From: GCA-002701455 sp964342575
GTDB lineage: Bacteria; Pseudomonadota; Alphaproteobacteria; Thalassobaculales; Thalassobaculaceae
Reading direction: 5' to 3'
DNA: 31,800 nucleotides
Assembly: GCA_964342575.1 (NCBI GenBank)
Contig: CAYFGZ010000033.1
Span: 1 to 31,800 of the forward strand
Below, one piece after another: positions 23,001 through 30,323 of the stretch. The notes below the pieces were generated by a model that made no database searches, was not told the DNA's origin, and saw nothing but the letters and a program-made list of their open reading frames with translations. Each line of letters begins with the position of its first letter. The first letter of the stretch is position 1. A program made the position numbers and the translations under genes.

Positions 23001-24355
23001 AGAACACTGAAAACATTCCTTTGCGCCATCACGCGGAATCCAAGATAAAAAAAATTCTCCCAAGGACACTTTTTGGCCGCGTGCTCCTTATTATCGTTAC
23101 GCCACTCATTCTAATGCAGGCAATTTCTACATTTGTTTTTTTTGACAGACACTGGGATACTATGACAAGGAGGCTTTCTCACACGCTTGCAGGAGACATA
23201 GCTTTTATTGTTGATTCTGTTAGTCCCATGCCTAGCGAGAGCGAGTTAGTCAAGATATTGGGCAAAGCTGATGATATTCTTCATATGAAGGTATCATATT
23301 CACCAAAACAGATTCTTGTTAAAACAGAAACCGCTACCAAATGGGACCGCGTGCAGTTGGCATTAAGCAAAGCCTTGGGCGAACGGGTCCGCCGTCCATT
23401 TGCAATCAAGACAAAAAAAACAGATCGGCGCATTAAGATAGATATTCAGCTGGCCCAAGGCGTTCTGGGAATAGATGTGCATCAAAAACGCTTATATAGC
23501 TCCACCCCATATATTTTTCTAATGTGGATGATTGGGAGCTCTTTGGTTTTATTCGCAATCGCCATCGTATTTATGCGTAACCAAATTCGTCCAATACGGC
23601 GTCTAGCAGTCGCCGCCCGAAATTTTGGAACCGGACGAGACTCCAGCGATTTAAAACCAAGTGGAGCTACCGAAGTGCGCCAGGCCACGAGGGCTTTTAG
23701 ACAAATGCAGGAGAGAATAAAGAGACATTTTGCTCAAAGAACTGAGATGCTGGCCGGGGTATCCCATGACTTGCGGACTCCATTGACCCGCATGAAACTA
23801 CAAATCGAGATGCTAGATGATAGTCCCGAAATTAGAGAATTAGGGGACGACGTCCATGAAATGGAGCGGATGATAGATGGCTATTTGGCCTTTGCTAGGG
23901 GAGAGGGAACAGAGAAACCAGTATACACCGATTTAACAAAACTGGTCGTCGAAGTGGTAGCTCAGGAAAAACGCGATGGGTCTATAATAAAATTGTCGCT
24001 TGAACAACCAAATATTGATCCTATTACTTTGCGACCGCAAGCTATTAAACGGGCCATAACAAACTTAATTACCAACGGAAAAAAATATGCTACCAGCATG
24101 CAAATAACTATGGAAAAAACTAGAGATAATATTTTTATAATCATTGATGATGATGGTCCAGGGATTGTACCCGAACATAGAGAAGATGTTTTCAGAGCAT
24201 TCTTTCGGTTGGATCCCTCTAGAAATCCCAAAACTGGGGGAACTGGGTTAGGTTTAACCATTGCTAGGGATATAGTGCAGAGTCACGGCGGGGAACTCAC
24301 ACTAAACAAAGCTCCTATTGGTGGCTTGCGAGCAACCATAGAATTACCTTTATAG
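22997..24355 (+). CDS. EnvZ-like sensor histidine kinase
   Basis: An inner-membrane sensor that autophosphorylates and passes phosphate to the response regulator encoded upstream. The 452 residues are laid out as: first membrane segment about 26-48 (VLLIIVTPLILMQAISTFV), a periplasmic sensor region of roughly 120 residues, second membrane segment about 170-192 (FLMWMIGSSLVLFAIAIVF), HAMP linker, HisKA with phospho-His257 in GVSHDLRTPLTRM, then the ATPase domain with the N-box TNLITNGKKYA, DDDGPGI and GGTGLGL. The start overlaps the regulator stop by ATGA. The signal is unknown, as the periplasmic part has no named domain I recognise. The gene converges on the TIM-barrel gene, with 23 bases between. 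Confidence 0.88.
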   Translation: MKNTENIPLRHHAESKIKKILPRTLFGRVLLIIVTPLILMQAISTFVFFDRHWDTMTRRLSHTLAGDIAFIVDSVSPMPSESELVKILGKADDILHMKVSYSPKQILVKTETATKWDRVQLALSKALGERVRRPFAIKTKKTDRRIKIDIQLAQGVLGIDVHQKRLYSSTPYIFLMWMIGSSLVLFAIAIVFMRNQIRPIRRLAVAARNFGTGRDSSDLKPSGATEVRQATRAFRQMQERIKRHFAQRTEMLAGVSHDLRTPLTRMKLQIEMLDDSPEIRELGDDVHEMERMIDGYLAFARGEGTEKPVYTDLTKLVVEVVAQEKRDGSIIKLSLEQPNIDPITLRPQAIKRAITNLITNGKKYATSMQITMEKTRDNIFIIIDDDGPGIVPEHREDVFRAFFRLDPSRNPKTGGTGLGLTIARDIVQSHGGELTLNKAPIGGLRATIELPL

Positions 24356-24378
24356 CGATTATATAGCAAAACCGTCGA

Positions 24379-25386
24379 CTAATACCCAATTGGTTCCGTT
24401 GTTAGTGTAATATTCTCCCACGTTGCCCGCATCCATTTAGCGCAGGCTGTCGATTGCTCAAATAGAGAATATTTGCATCCCTCACCGTAATCAAAGTTTG
24501 GAATAAATTCAGTACTTATCTGTCCCAATCGACTATCAATATTTTGGTAGTGATAAAGAAGAAGCTCACGAATTACCGCTTTCCATGGTTCTAGTAATGT
24601 TTCGTCCCAGGTGGCGTGGAAATTTTCTGGTCCGGGGTCGGAAAAAGGATACTGAATGCCGCGCCCAGGCTTCCCATCTTCATCCCTGACCAGAGTGTTC
24701 TTCGGGTTGTTGGGGACAACAGAACGAGCATGGCAATGCCTAACCCAACCTGACTGTATCCATCTACTACAAATATTATTGGGTTTTGTTGGGTCTAAAA
24801 CTAACCTGCCCTCTTTGATATCGCTCTTTATAGCAAAAATTTCTTGCTCCTCTGGATTATCTATTTTGAAAATTATATGGCTATGATCTAACGTTATGCG
24901 GAACGGTAATCCACGTGCCTCTGCCAACAGACCTACCCGTTCCACTCGCAGAAAATCCTCTGACCACATATTGACATGGACTTCCAAGCACGGCTGGACA
25001 TTTAACTTATCACCTTCTTCCAAGGCCATTTCGTAAAACTCAACTATATCTTCATCAGAAACAATTTTGCCTTCTGCGTCATGACTAAATACTTGGACAT
25101 TGTGAACTATAGAACCTAATCGATTAGCCGTGCGCAGATTTTCTAGAAGGAGCGCCTCATCTCTCTGTAACATATAAAACCAGCCACCACAGCGTATAGG
25201 AAGGTCATATTTTTCACTCGCTCTTTTGAACGACTCTATTTCATCGGGAGCAGGCGTTTTGTCTATGTAATCGAATATACCTACATCTTTTACCATCGAA
25301 AGTCGGGTATCAATATCAGGCATCTCATCCAAATGGCTATGCTTGATTCCATTCGTCTGAATACCGAAAAATAGATCTTTCGTCAT
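24379..25386 (-). CDS. Xylose isomerase-like TIM-barrel protein (sugar isomerase/epimerase superfamily)
   Basis: Probably a metal-dependent isomerase, epimerase or dehydratase acting on a sugar or polyol. This is weakly assigned: the protein lacks a classic short signature but has the alternating helix/strand pattern, PCLEVHVNMWSEDF (about residues 131-144), RITLDHSHIIF and WVRHCHARSVVPNN, where the acidic and histidine residues at strand ends would be metal ligands. Start ATG 25386 has a strong GGAGGG seven bases upstream; 335 residues result. A GTG at 25401 overlaps that ribosome site and is rejected. The gene stands alone, convergent to the kinase gene and separated from csaA by 96 bases holding an inverted repeat. 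The reaction is unknown. Confidence 0.6.
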   Translation of the reverse strand: MTKDLFFGIQTNGIKHSHLDEMPDIDTRLSMVKDVGIFDYIDKTPAPDEIESFKRASEKYDLPIRCGGWFYMLQRDEALLLENLRTANRLGSIVHNVQVFSHDAEGKIVSDEDIVEFYEMALEEGDKLNVQPCLEVHVNMWSEDFLRVERVGLLAEARGLPFRITLDHSHIIFKIDNPEEQEIFAIKSDIKEGRLVLDPTKPNNICSRWIQSGWVRHCHARSVVPNNPKNTLVRDEDGKPGRGIQYPFSDPGPENFHATWDETLLEPWKAVIRELLLYHYQNIDSRLGQISTEFIPNFDYGEGCKYSLFEQSTACAKWMRATWENITLTTEPIGY

Positions 25387-25440
25387 TTTATACCCTCCCA
25401 CACTCGGTGAGTTTCAAAAAAAGTCTCCCGAACACCCTTA

Positions 25441-25456
25441 GTTTAACCACTTAAAC
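25441..25456. promoter_or_regulatory. Perfect inverted repeat upstream of TIM-barrel gene
   Basis: GTTTAA-CCAC-TTAAAC is a perfect 6-bp inverted repeat with a 4-base centre. It lies 55 bases upstream of the TIM-barrel start and 27 bases past the csaA stop. It may be an operator for the TIM-barrel gene. The lack of a T-run and the A/T-rich stem argue against a terminator. Confidence 0.35.
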
Positions 25457-25482
25457 GAAGAGCAAAACCAACTGCACAAATA

Positions 25483-25839
25483 TCAAAACAATCTACCACC
25501 ATTGGGAACCGGCTTATCGACGTTAACCAACACTACATCGCCGGCTTCATCAGGGAATCCCAACACGAGTATTTCGCTCATAAACTTACCAATTTGTTTT
25601 GGGGGAAAATTGATAACAGCGGCCACCTGCCGGTCTATTAAGTCCCCTATTTCATAATTTTCGCTGACCTGTGCTGACGTTTTACGGACACCAAATTTTT
25701 CTCCGAAGTCTACCCAAAGCTTGAGAGCTGGCTGCCTTGCCTCCGGAAACTCTCTCACATCAACGATTGTGCCAACTCTTATTTCAACTCTCTGAAACTC
25801 TTCGTATTCTATGACTTCGTATTTATTGCTATTCTCCAT
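25483..25839 (-). CDS. csaA: CsaA-type tRNA-binding (EMAP/OB-fold) protein
   Basis: A small cytoplasmic OB-fold protein. CsaA binds tRNA and has been described as a chaperone-like export factor. VEIRVGTIVDVREFPEARQP is the start of the EMAP II-like tRNA-binding domain, followed by LKLWVDFGE, RKTSAQV, QVAAVINFPPKQIG and SEILVLGF, the usual CsaA blocks. The domain fills nearly the whole protein. I chose ATG 25839 (118 residues, near the family's 110). A TTG at 25854 would add five residues. It is the last gene of a minus-strand run ybjN-proC-TetR-csaA, with 54 bases between it and the TetR-like gene. Confident by domain. Confidence 0.87.
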   Translation of the reverse strand: MENSNKYEVIEYEEFQRVEIRVGTIVDVREFPEARQPALKLWVDFGEKFGVRKTSAQVSENYEIGDLIDRQVAAVINFPPKQIGKFMSEILVLGFPDEAGDVVLVNVDKPVPNGGRLF

Positions 25840-25893
25840 AGCCAGCAAATCCAATCTCGGGAATATAGCTTATTACCATTTCATTAAAGCCAA

Positions 25894-26478
25894 TTATGTA
25901 TCTGCCAAACCCGTTCTTATCATGAAATTTTCAATTAGTTTAAGACGCTCGTCTAAAATTCGAGTGGTAACATCCAAATTATCACTTTCTTCACGGGACC
26001 AAGCACATAGCCCTGCAAGAAACACAGCTCCAAGTCCCTTGGCTTTAAGCATTCCACTGAGCCCTGCTGAGGATAATCCAACAGCCTCGATGCTCAAACA
26101 CATTGATTTTTTCAACGATTCGCTTCCTGTTATAAGCATAGCTGGATCTTTCAGAGCCTGCTTTAGTAACTCCACTATGCCTGCTTTGTATGGAGTCAAC
26201 ACATCAAAGCGCGCTAGCAACACCTCCAGCAATCTTTCTCGGACAGGAATAGCTGGACTTTTGATTTCTTCGTCTAATGCTTCTAGAGTTTGCCGATCTA
26301 TGTATTCGGCGAAAGCGACAAGGATACTGGTTTTATCCCGGTATTTCTCCCCAATTATAGATGGCTGTACACCAGAGCAGTCTGACAACTCCAATATTTC
26401 AAATTCCTGCCACCGGCCATTAGTAACTATCTCCATTAGTGCTTTAAATATTAAATTTTCTTCCTCACTCTTGGGCAT
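25894..26478 (-). CDS. TetR/AcrR-like (COQ9-like N-terminal) helical protein
   Basis: A 194-residue, mainly helical protein. Residues about 8-50 (IFKALMEIVTNGRWQEFEILELSDCSG to the YRDKTSILVAF stretch) resemble a TetR helix-turn-helix, with GVQPSIIGEKYRDKTSIL in the place of the recognition helix and its following turn. The rest, including LLEVLLARFDVLTPYKAG and FLAGLCAWSREESDN, would be the ligand-binding or lipid-binding domain. COQ9, the ubiquinone-synthesis protein, shares this fold, and a COQ9-like role cannot be excluded. It lies in the proC operon, 22 bases after proC. No ligand can be proposed. Confidence 0.6.
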   Translation of the reverse strand: MPKSEEENLIFKALMEIVTNGRWQEFEILELSDCSGVQPSIIGEKYRDKTSILVAFAEYIDRQTLEALDEEIKSPAIPVRERLLEVLLARFDVLTPYKAGIVELLKQALKDPAMLITGSESLKKSMCLSIEAVGLSSAGLSGMLKAKGLGAVFLAGLCAWSREESDNLDVTTRILDERLKLIENFMIRTGLADT

Positions 26479-26500
26479 AAGCGCTCACACAAATCAGATA

Positions 26501-27316
26501 TTAGCCCGCTAATTCTCGAGATCTCTTACTAGCAGCATCTATTGCCCTGTCAAAGACAGGCTGGATTCCATCCAAAGACATTAAAATTTCAAGAGCTGCA
26601 GCCGTAGTACCACCAGGACTCATCACATTTGTCCTCAGCTGGCTAGCTGATTCCTCAGACAATCGCGCTAATTCCCCAGCGCCTGAAACCGTCTCCCTGG
26701 CTAGACGCATCGATAACTCTTCCGGTAAACCCGCTTTTACACCAGCGGCAGCCATAACCTCTATCAAAAGAAAAACATAGGCTGGCCCACTTCCGGAAAC
26801 AGCTGTGATTGGATCGAGAAGTTCTTCTTGGTCAATTGCAACAGCCTCTCCCACTGACGATAAAAGATTTCCGCACAATTTTGCTTGTTCTTTGGAAACC
26901 ATGTCGTTGGCGACGTAGGTGGTAATCCCTCGCCCCACAGCCGCCGGAGTATTAGGCATTGCCCTAACGATAGCCGCATTCCGACCTAATTTCCTCTCGA
27001 AATATTCCAAGCTTTTACCCGCCGCAACTGATAAGAAGACTGTGTCACGACCTACGAAATTTCCCAGTTTACTTACTGCATCGTCCATTACTTGCGGTTT
27101 GACCGCAAGGATTATCACTGAAGGGCTAACGTCCTCGGAGATTTCGTCTACAGAGGATAACATACCTATTTCCGGTTGGTCCAAAAATCCCTTAATGGCA
27201 TCCTTATTCGGTTCAACGACTAATATTCCATGATCGAGAAATCCGGCGTCAATCCACCCTGATAGCATAGCGCCACCCATCTTTCCGCACCCTACAAGAA
27301 CCAGTGGTTGATTCAT
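26501..27316 (-). CDS. proC: Pyrroline-5-carboxylate reductase
   Basis: Reduces 1-pyrroline-5-carboxylate to proline with NAD(P)H, the last step of proline synthesis. The N-terminus LVGCGKMGGAMLSGWI is the nucleotide-binding loop. VILAVKPQ near residue 72, AIVRAMPNTPAAVGRG near 115, and the C-terminal dimerisation and catalytic block TAVSGSGPAYVFLLIEVMAAAG (about 168-189) with MSPGGTTAAALEIL are diagnostic. The 271 residues are normal. The gene starts five bases after the ybjN stop, and no terminator separates it from the TetR-like gene, so one operon is likely. Function is secure. Confidence 0.94.
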   Translation of the reverse strand: MNQPLVLVGCGKMGGAMLSGWIDAGFLDHGILVVEPNKDAIKGFLDQPEIGMLSSVDEISEDVSPSVIILAVKPQVMDDAVSKLGNFVGRDTVFLSVAAGKSLEYFERKLGRNAAIVRAMPNTPAAVGRGITTYVANDMVSKEQAKLCGNLLSSVGEAVAIDQEELLDPITAVSGSGPAYVFLLIEVMAAAGVKAGLPEELSMRLARETVSGAGELARLSEESASQLRTNVMSPGGTTAAALEILMSLDGIQPVFDRAIDAASKRSRELAG

Positions 27317-27321
27317 TTTTC

Positions 27322-27825
27322 TTAAGCTTCCCCTGCTACCTCTATTAATGCTGCGTCTAGAGCTTCCCGAGCCGTTTTACCACCCCATATCACAAATTGG
27401 AATGCCGGATAATATCGATCCGATTCACTGACGGAAACGTCCACTAAGTCTTCTAACTGCTCGACGCTAGCTGGGCCTGCTCCCCTCAAAAGGAGTGTGT
27501 GCCTGAACATTGGCGTCCCATCTTCCGATGATAAATCAAAATGGCCGAGCCAAAGCTTCTCGTTTATTAAGGCCAAAAGATGATGTACCACCCCATAACT
27601 TTGGCTATCTATTCTAGTTTCGAATACGCAAGAGAAATGAAGTGCTCCCATTTCCTCTTGCCACAAAAAAAAGAGGCGGTAGTTACACCATCTACCATGA
27701 ATCTCCACTGCTAGTTCGTTTAGGCCAGTGCGTTCGTGCGGCCAATCATTAGCGCCAACAATTTCCACAAGTAACTCAAGGGGGTTTTCCGATGAACGCT
27801 CCGAATCCGCATAACTTAGAGACAT
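27322..27825 (-). CDS. YbjN domain-containing protein
   Basis: A conserved alphaproteobacterial protein of unknown biochemical role. Recognisable blocks are NPLELLVEIVGANDWPHERT, GRWCNYRLFFLWQEEMGALHFSC, LLALINEKLWLGHFDL, GTPMFRHTLLLRG, and the final YYPAFQFVIWGGKTAREALDAAL. I set the start at ATG 27825 (167 residues) because GGAG lies seven bases upstream. The reading frame extends to an ATG at 27894, but that segment looks non-family. It is the first gene of the run that includes proC. YbjN proteins are suggested to bind or fold like secretion chaperones; that function is not established here. Confidence 0.82.
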   Translation of the reverse strand: MSLSYADSERSSENPLELLVEIVGANDWPHERTGLNELAVEIHGRWCNYRLFFLWQEEMGALHFSCVFETRIDSQSYGVVHHLLALINEKLWLGHFDLSSEDGTPMFRHTLLLRGAGPASVEQLEDLVDVSVSESDRYYPAFQFVIWGGKTAREALDAALIEVAGEA

Positions 27826-27909
27826 TAGCCAACTCCGTTTTAGTATCCACTCCCGCAGCCAGCCAGCATAGTATCTTTCTACAATATACCACATGGCTAG
27901 TGCCGAGAC

Positions 27910-27961
27910 AGCTAGTACCTACTACATCTAGCTACAATCTCATAAGTTTTGGTGGTGTCAA
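27910..27961 (-). promoter_or_regulatory. Possible regulatory region before ybjN
   Basis: The 200-bp gap between ubiK and ybjN contains, on the minus strand, a perfect TTGACA (27961-27956). Downstream of it is a short inverted repeat (AGCTAG, 12 bases, CTAGCT at 27910-27933). No good -10 box lies at the right spacing, so the promoter call is weak. Nothing else was recognised in this gap. Confidence 0.25.
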
Positions 27962-28025
27962 CCCCTAACCTACTATATTTAGCGTTTAATTTATTTTAAG
28001 GTCGAGAGCGGGTATACAAGCTCTA

Positions 28026-28358
28026 TTATGTTCCATCTTTTTTTGCATGCTTAGTCACTGTCTTAGAGGGCTTATTCTTATTTCTGCGACTATTAACATC
28101 TTTCAGACTTGTTCCTGCCAATTGTGCCTCTATGCGCTCTAACCGCGCCGACATTTCCATCTGTTCTTCTCTTGCTTTTTGCGCTAGTGCCCGCACAGCC
28201 TCAAATTCTTCTCGGTTTACCCAGCCTTTTTCATTTATAAATCGCTCGAATCGCTGTTGAAATATTTGCTCTAACTCGTCTCTAGCACCCGCAGCCATAG
28301 AAATAGCACCGCTAGCCATCCGGGCTAAATCACCAAAAATGCGCTTGTTTGATTGCAT
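28026..28358 (-). CDS. ubiK: UbiK-family (BMFP domain) ubiquinone accessory protein
   Basis: Small helical proteins of this family help the ubiquinone biosynthesis complex; BMFP of Brucella also has membrane-fusion activity. The visible body is RIFGDLARMASGAIS, ELEQIFQQRFERFI and a second helix (NREEFEAVRALAQKAREEQ) leading into a coiled coil with SARLERIEAQLAG near residue 80. The C-terminal 25 residues are Lys/Arg/Asn-rich and likely disordered. The length of 110 residues is close to the family's usual 80-110. It diverges from hldD across a 161-bp gap. In many Alphaproteobacteria this gene lies beside lgt, and here hldD intervenes. Confidence 0.85.
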   Translation of the reverse strand: MQSNKRIFGDLARMASGAISMAAGARDELEQIFQQRFERFINEKGWVNREEFEAVRALAQKAREEQMEMSARLERIEAQLAGTSLKDVNSRRNKNKPSKTVTKHAKKDGT

Positions 28359-28394
28359 AATAAGCCCCCACTCGTTCTCTTATCGCTACCTTTG

Positions 28395-28428
28395 TTTATA
28401 GATTATTTTAACAATAATGTTCTATAAA
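28395..28428. promoter_or_regulatory. Long AT-rich inverted repeat between ubiK and hldD
   Basis: Outer arms TTTATAGA and TCTATAAA (8 bp, perfect) enclose inner arms TTATT and AATAA around a TTAAC loop, with a 3-base bulge (TGT) on one side. It spans 34 bases in the divergent intergenic region, 37 bases from the ubiK start. It may be an operator or a structured leader for one of the two genes. AT-rich DNA makes chance symmetry more likely. Confidence 0.4.
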
Positions 28429-28519
28429 TATTTAGTGCATTTGCGGCTAGAAAAGGAAAAAACTATTTCACACCCATAATTGGTGTTACAAATATGCTCA
28501 GAATTACCGAGGCTATGAC

Positions 28520-29509
28520 ATGATCTTAATTACGGGTGGGGCAGGATTCATTGGTTCAAACCTGGTTGCCGCGCTGAGGGCTCGAAACCCCTCGTCAAAG
28601 ATTGTGATTGTTGACAAATTTGGCCTAGATAGTAAATGGCGAAATCTCGCTAAGCATCGAGTCTGGGATATTGTAGAGCCGGATCAACTGGATCATTTCT
28701 TATGCAAAAACAGTGCTGCAGTAGAAGTAATATTTCATTTGGGGGCGATTTCTTCAACGACAGAAATAGACGTTGATCTGATTATGAAAAATAATTTTAA
28801 GTTGTCGCTTTATCTATGGAATTGGTGTTCCAAGAATGACACCCCACTAATTTATGCTTCATCGGCTGCCACATACGGCAACGGGGCGGAAGGTTTCAAC
28901 GACGATTTAGATTCTGACGCTCTAACGGCACTAAAGCCATTAAATCCCTATGGCTGGAGTAAACATCTTTTCGACCGCTGGGTTACTTGGGCAATAGAAA
29001 ACGGACAGCCATGCCCGCCACAATGGGCTGGATTGAAATTTTTTAATGTGTATGGCCCGAATGAAGGCCACAAAGGACATCAAAGTAGCTTAATTGCCCA
29101 ACTATATCCTCAGTTAATAAAAGGCAAACCAGCGAGATTATTCCGATCGCACCGGGAAGGTATTTCCCATGGTGACCAAAAACGTGATTTTATATGGATT
29201 GAGGATTGTATAGATATAATGCTCTGGCTTTATCAAAATAAACAGGTTTCCGGTATATTCAACGCAGGAACAGGTCAAGCACGGAGTTTTAACGATCTCG
29301 CTAATTGTATTTTCAGTGCATTAGCACTTAATCCCAAGATAACCTTTATAGATATCCCTAACAATATAAAAGACCATTACCAATACTTCACGGAGGCATC
29401 CACGCATAAAATTCGGAAGGCGGGATACAAAAGCAAATTCACTAGCTTGGAGATGGGAGTAAAAAAATATATTCTCAACTACCTTAGTTCTACCGACCAG
29501 TATAAATAG
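28520..29509 (+). CDS. hldD: ADP-L-glycero-D-manno-heptose 6-epimerase
   Basis: Converts ADP-D-glycero-D-manno-heptose to the L form, the last step in making the heptose donor for lipopolysaccharide core. It is an extended short-chain dehydrogenase: the N-terminal ITGGAGFIGSNL binds NADP, SSAATYG near residue 115 and NPYGWSKHLFD near 142-152 give the catalytic Ser and the Tyr/Lys pair, and KFFNVYGPNEGHKG is characteristic of HldD. RDFIWIEDC is the common extended-SDR motif. The length of 329 residues fits. GAGG lies seven bases before the ATG. Four bases separate it from lgt. No other heptose genes are in the window. Confidence 0.88.
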   Translation: MILITGGAGFIGSNLVAALRARNPSSKIVIVDKFGLDSKWRNLAKHRVWDIVEPDQLDHFLCKNSAAVEVIFHLGAISSTTEIDVDLIMKNNFKLSLYLWNWCSKNDTPLIYASSAATYGNGAEGFNDDLDSDALTALKPLNPYGWSKHLFDRWVTWAIENGQPCPPQWAGLKFFNVYGPNEGHKGHQSSLIAQLYPQLIKGKPARLFRSHREGISHGDQKRDFIWIEDCIDIMLWLYQNKQVSGIFNAGTGQARSFNDLANCIFSALALNPKITFIDIPNNIKDHYQYFTEASTHKIRKAGYKSKFTSLEMGVKKYILNYLSSTDQYK

Positions 29510-29513
29510 CAAC

Positions 29514-30323
29514 ATGTACTACGACTTTTCCAACTTAAATATAGATCCAATTGCAATTCAAATCGGACCAATTGCCATTCGTTGGTATGCGTTGGCCTAT
29601 TTGGCAGGACTGCTTCTAGGTTGGAGATATTGTCTTTTTCTAGTACGTCGTACACCCTTTGTAATGGCTCCTGCCAAACTCGAAGATTTGTTAGTTTATT
29701 CCACGGCGGGAATTATATTTGGCGGCAGATTGGGATACGTATTATTTTATAATCCAGTTTTTTTTCTCAACAATCCTATGGAAATAATGATGATTTGGAA
29801 TGGAGGAATGTCATTTCATGGTGGATTTTTAGGAGTTGTTATAGCTTCGCTCATATTTTCAAGAAGAAATGGTATAGAAACCCTTCCGCTGGCCGACTTA
29901 CTGGCGGCAGCTGCTCCTTTGGGTCTTTTCTTCGGAAGGATAGCCAACTTCGTGAATGGAGAACTTTTTGGTCGCGTAACGGATGTACCATGGGCCATAA
30001 TTTTTCCAAATGGTGGCAATCACCCAAGGCATCCAAGCCAACTATATGAAGCTGGATTAGAGGGACTATTATTATTTGCAATAATCGGAATACTCGCATT
30101 ATTAACAACGGCTCGGCGATATCCCGGCTTATTGTTGGGTGTTTTCTTATCTGGCTACGGAGCAACTCGCGCTTTCGTTGAATTTTATAGAGAACCCGAT
30201 GCTCATCTAGGTTTCATCCTGAGCTATCTAACTATGGGTCAGATACTATCATTGCCAATGATACTGCTAGGTATTGTCTTCTTTTGTTTGTCGATAAAAA
30301 GGCCTCCGATCACTAATGAGTGA
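29514..30323 (+). CDS. lgt: Prolipoprotein diacylglyceryl transferase
   Basis: Attaches diacylglycerol from phosphatidylglycerol to the lipobox cysteine of pre-lipoproteins at the inner membrane. The 269 residues hold about seven hydrophobic segments, beginning with AIRWYALAYLAGLLLGW. MSFHGGFLG (the essential His region near residue 103), the Lgt signature GRIANFVNGELFGR near 141-154, and HPSQLYEAGLEG near 178 are all present, as are the C-terminal GATRAFVEFYREP residues. It overlaps the methyltransferase gene by eight bases and follows hldD closely. Function is secure. Confidence 0.95.
   Translation: MYYDFSNLNIDPIAIQIGPIAIRWYALAYLAGLLLGWRYCLFLVRRTPFVMAPAKLEDLLVYSTAGIIFGGRLGYVLFYNPVFFLNNPMEIMMIWNGGMSFHGGFLGVVIASLIFSRRNGIETLPLADLLAAAAPLGLFFGRIANFVNGELFGRVTDVPWAIIFPNGGNHPRHPSQLYEAGLEGLLLFAIIGILALLTTARRYPGLLLGVFLSGYGATRAFVEFYREPDAHLGFILSYLTMGQILSLPMILLGIVFFCLSIKRPPITNE

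Noticed and set aside
25811..26512. Plus-strand open frame of 233 codons opposite the TetR-like gene
   Set aside because: Ser/Asn-rich low-information translation with no domain; the minus strand fits an operon with proC and csaA and has TetR-like helices.
27826..27894. ybjN start at ATG 27894
   Set aside because: GGAG lies seven bases before ATG 27825, and the 23 extra residues are not part of the family.
27826..28025. tRNA or small RNA gene in the ybjN/ubiK gap
   Set aside because: No cloverleaf, T-loop or conserved RNA motif could be built; only a short inverted repeat and an isolated TTGACA are seen.
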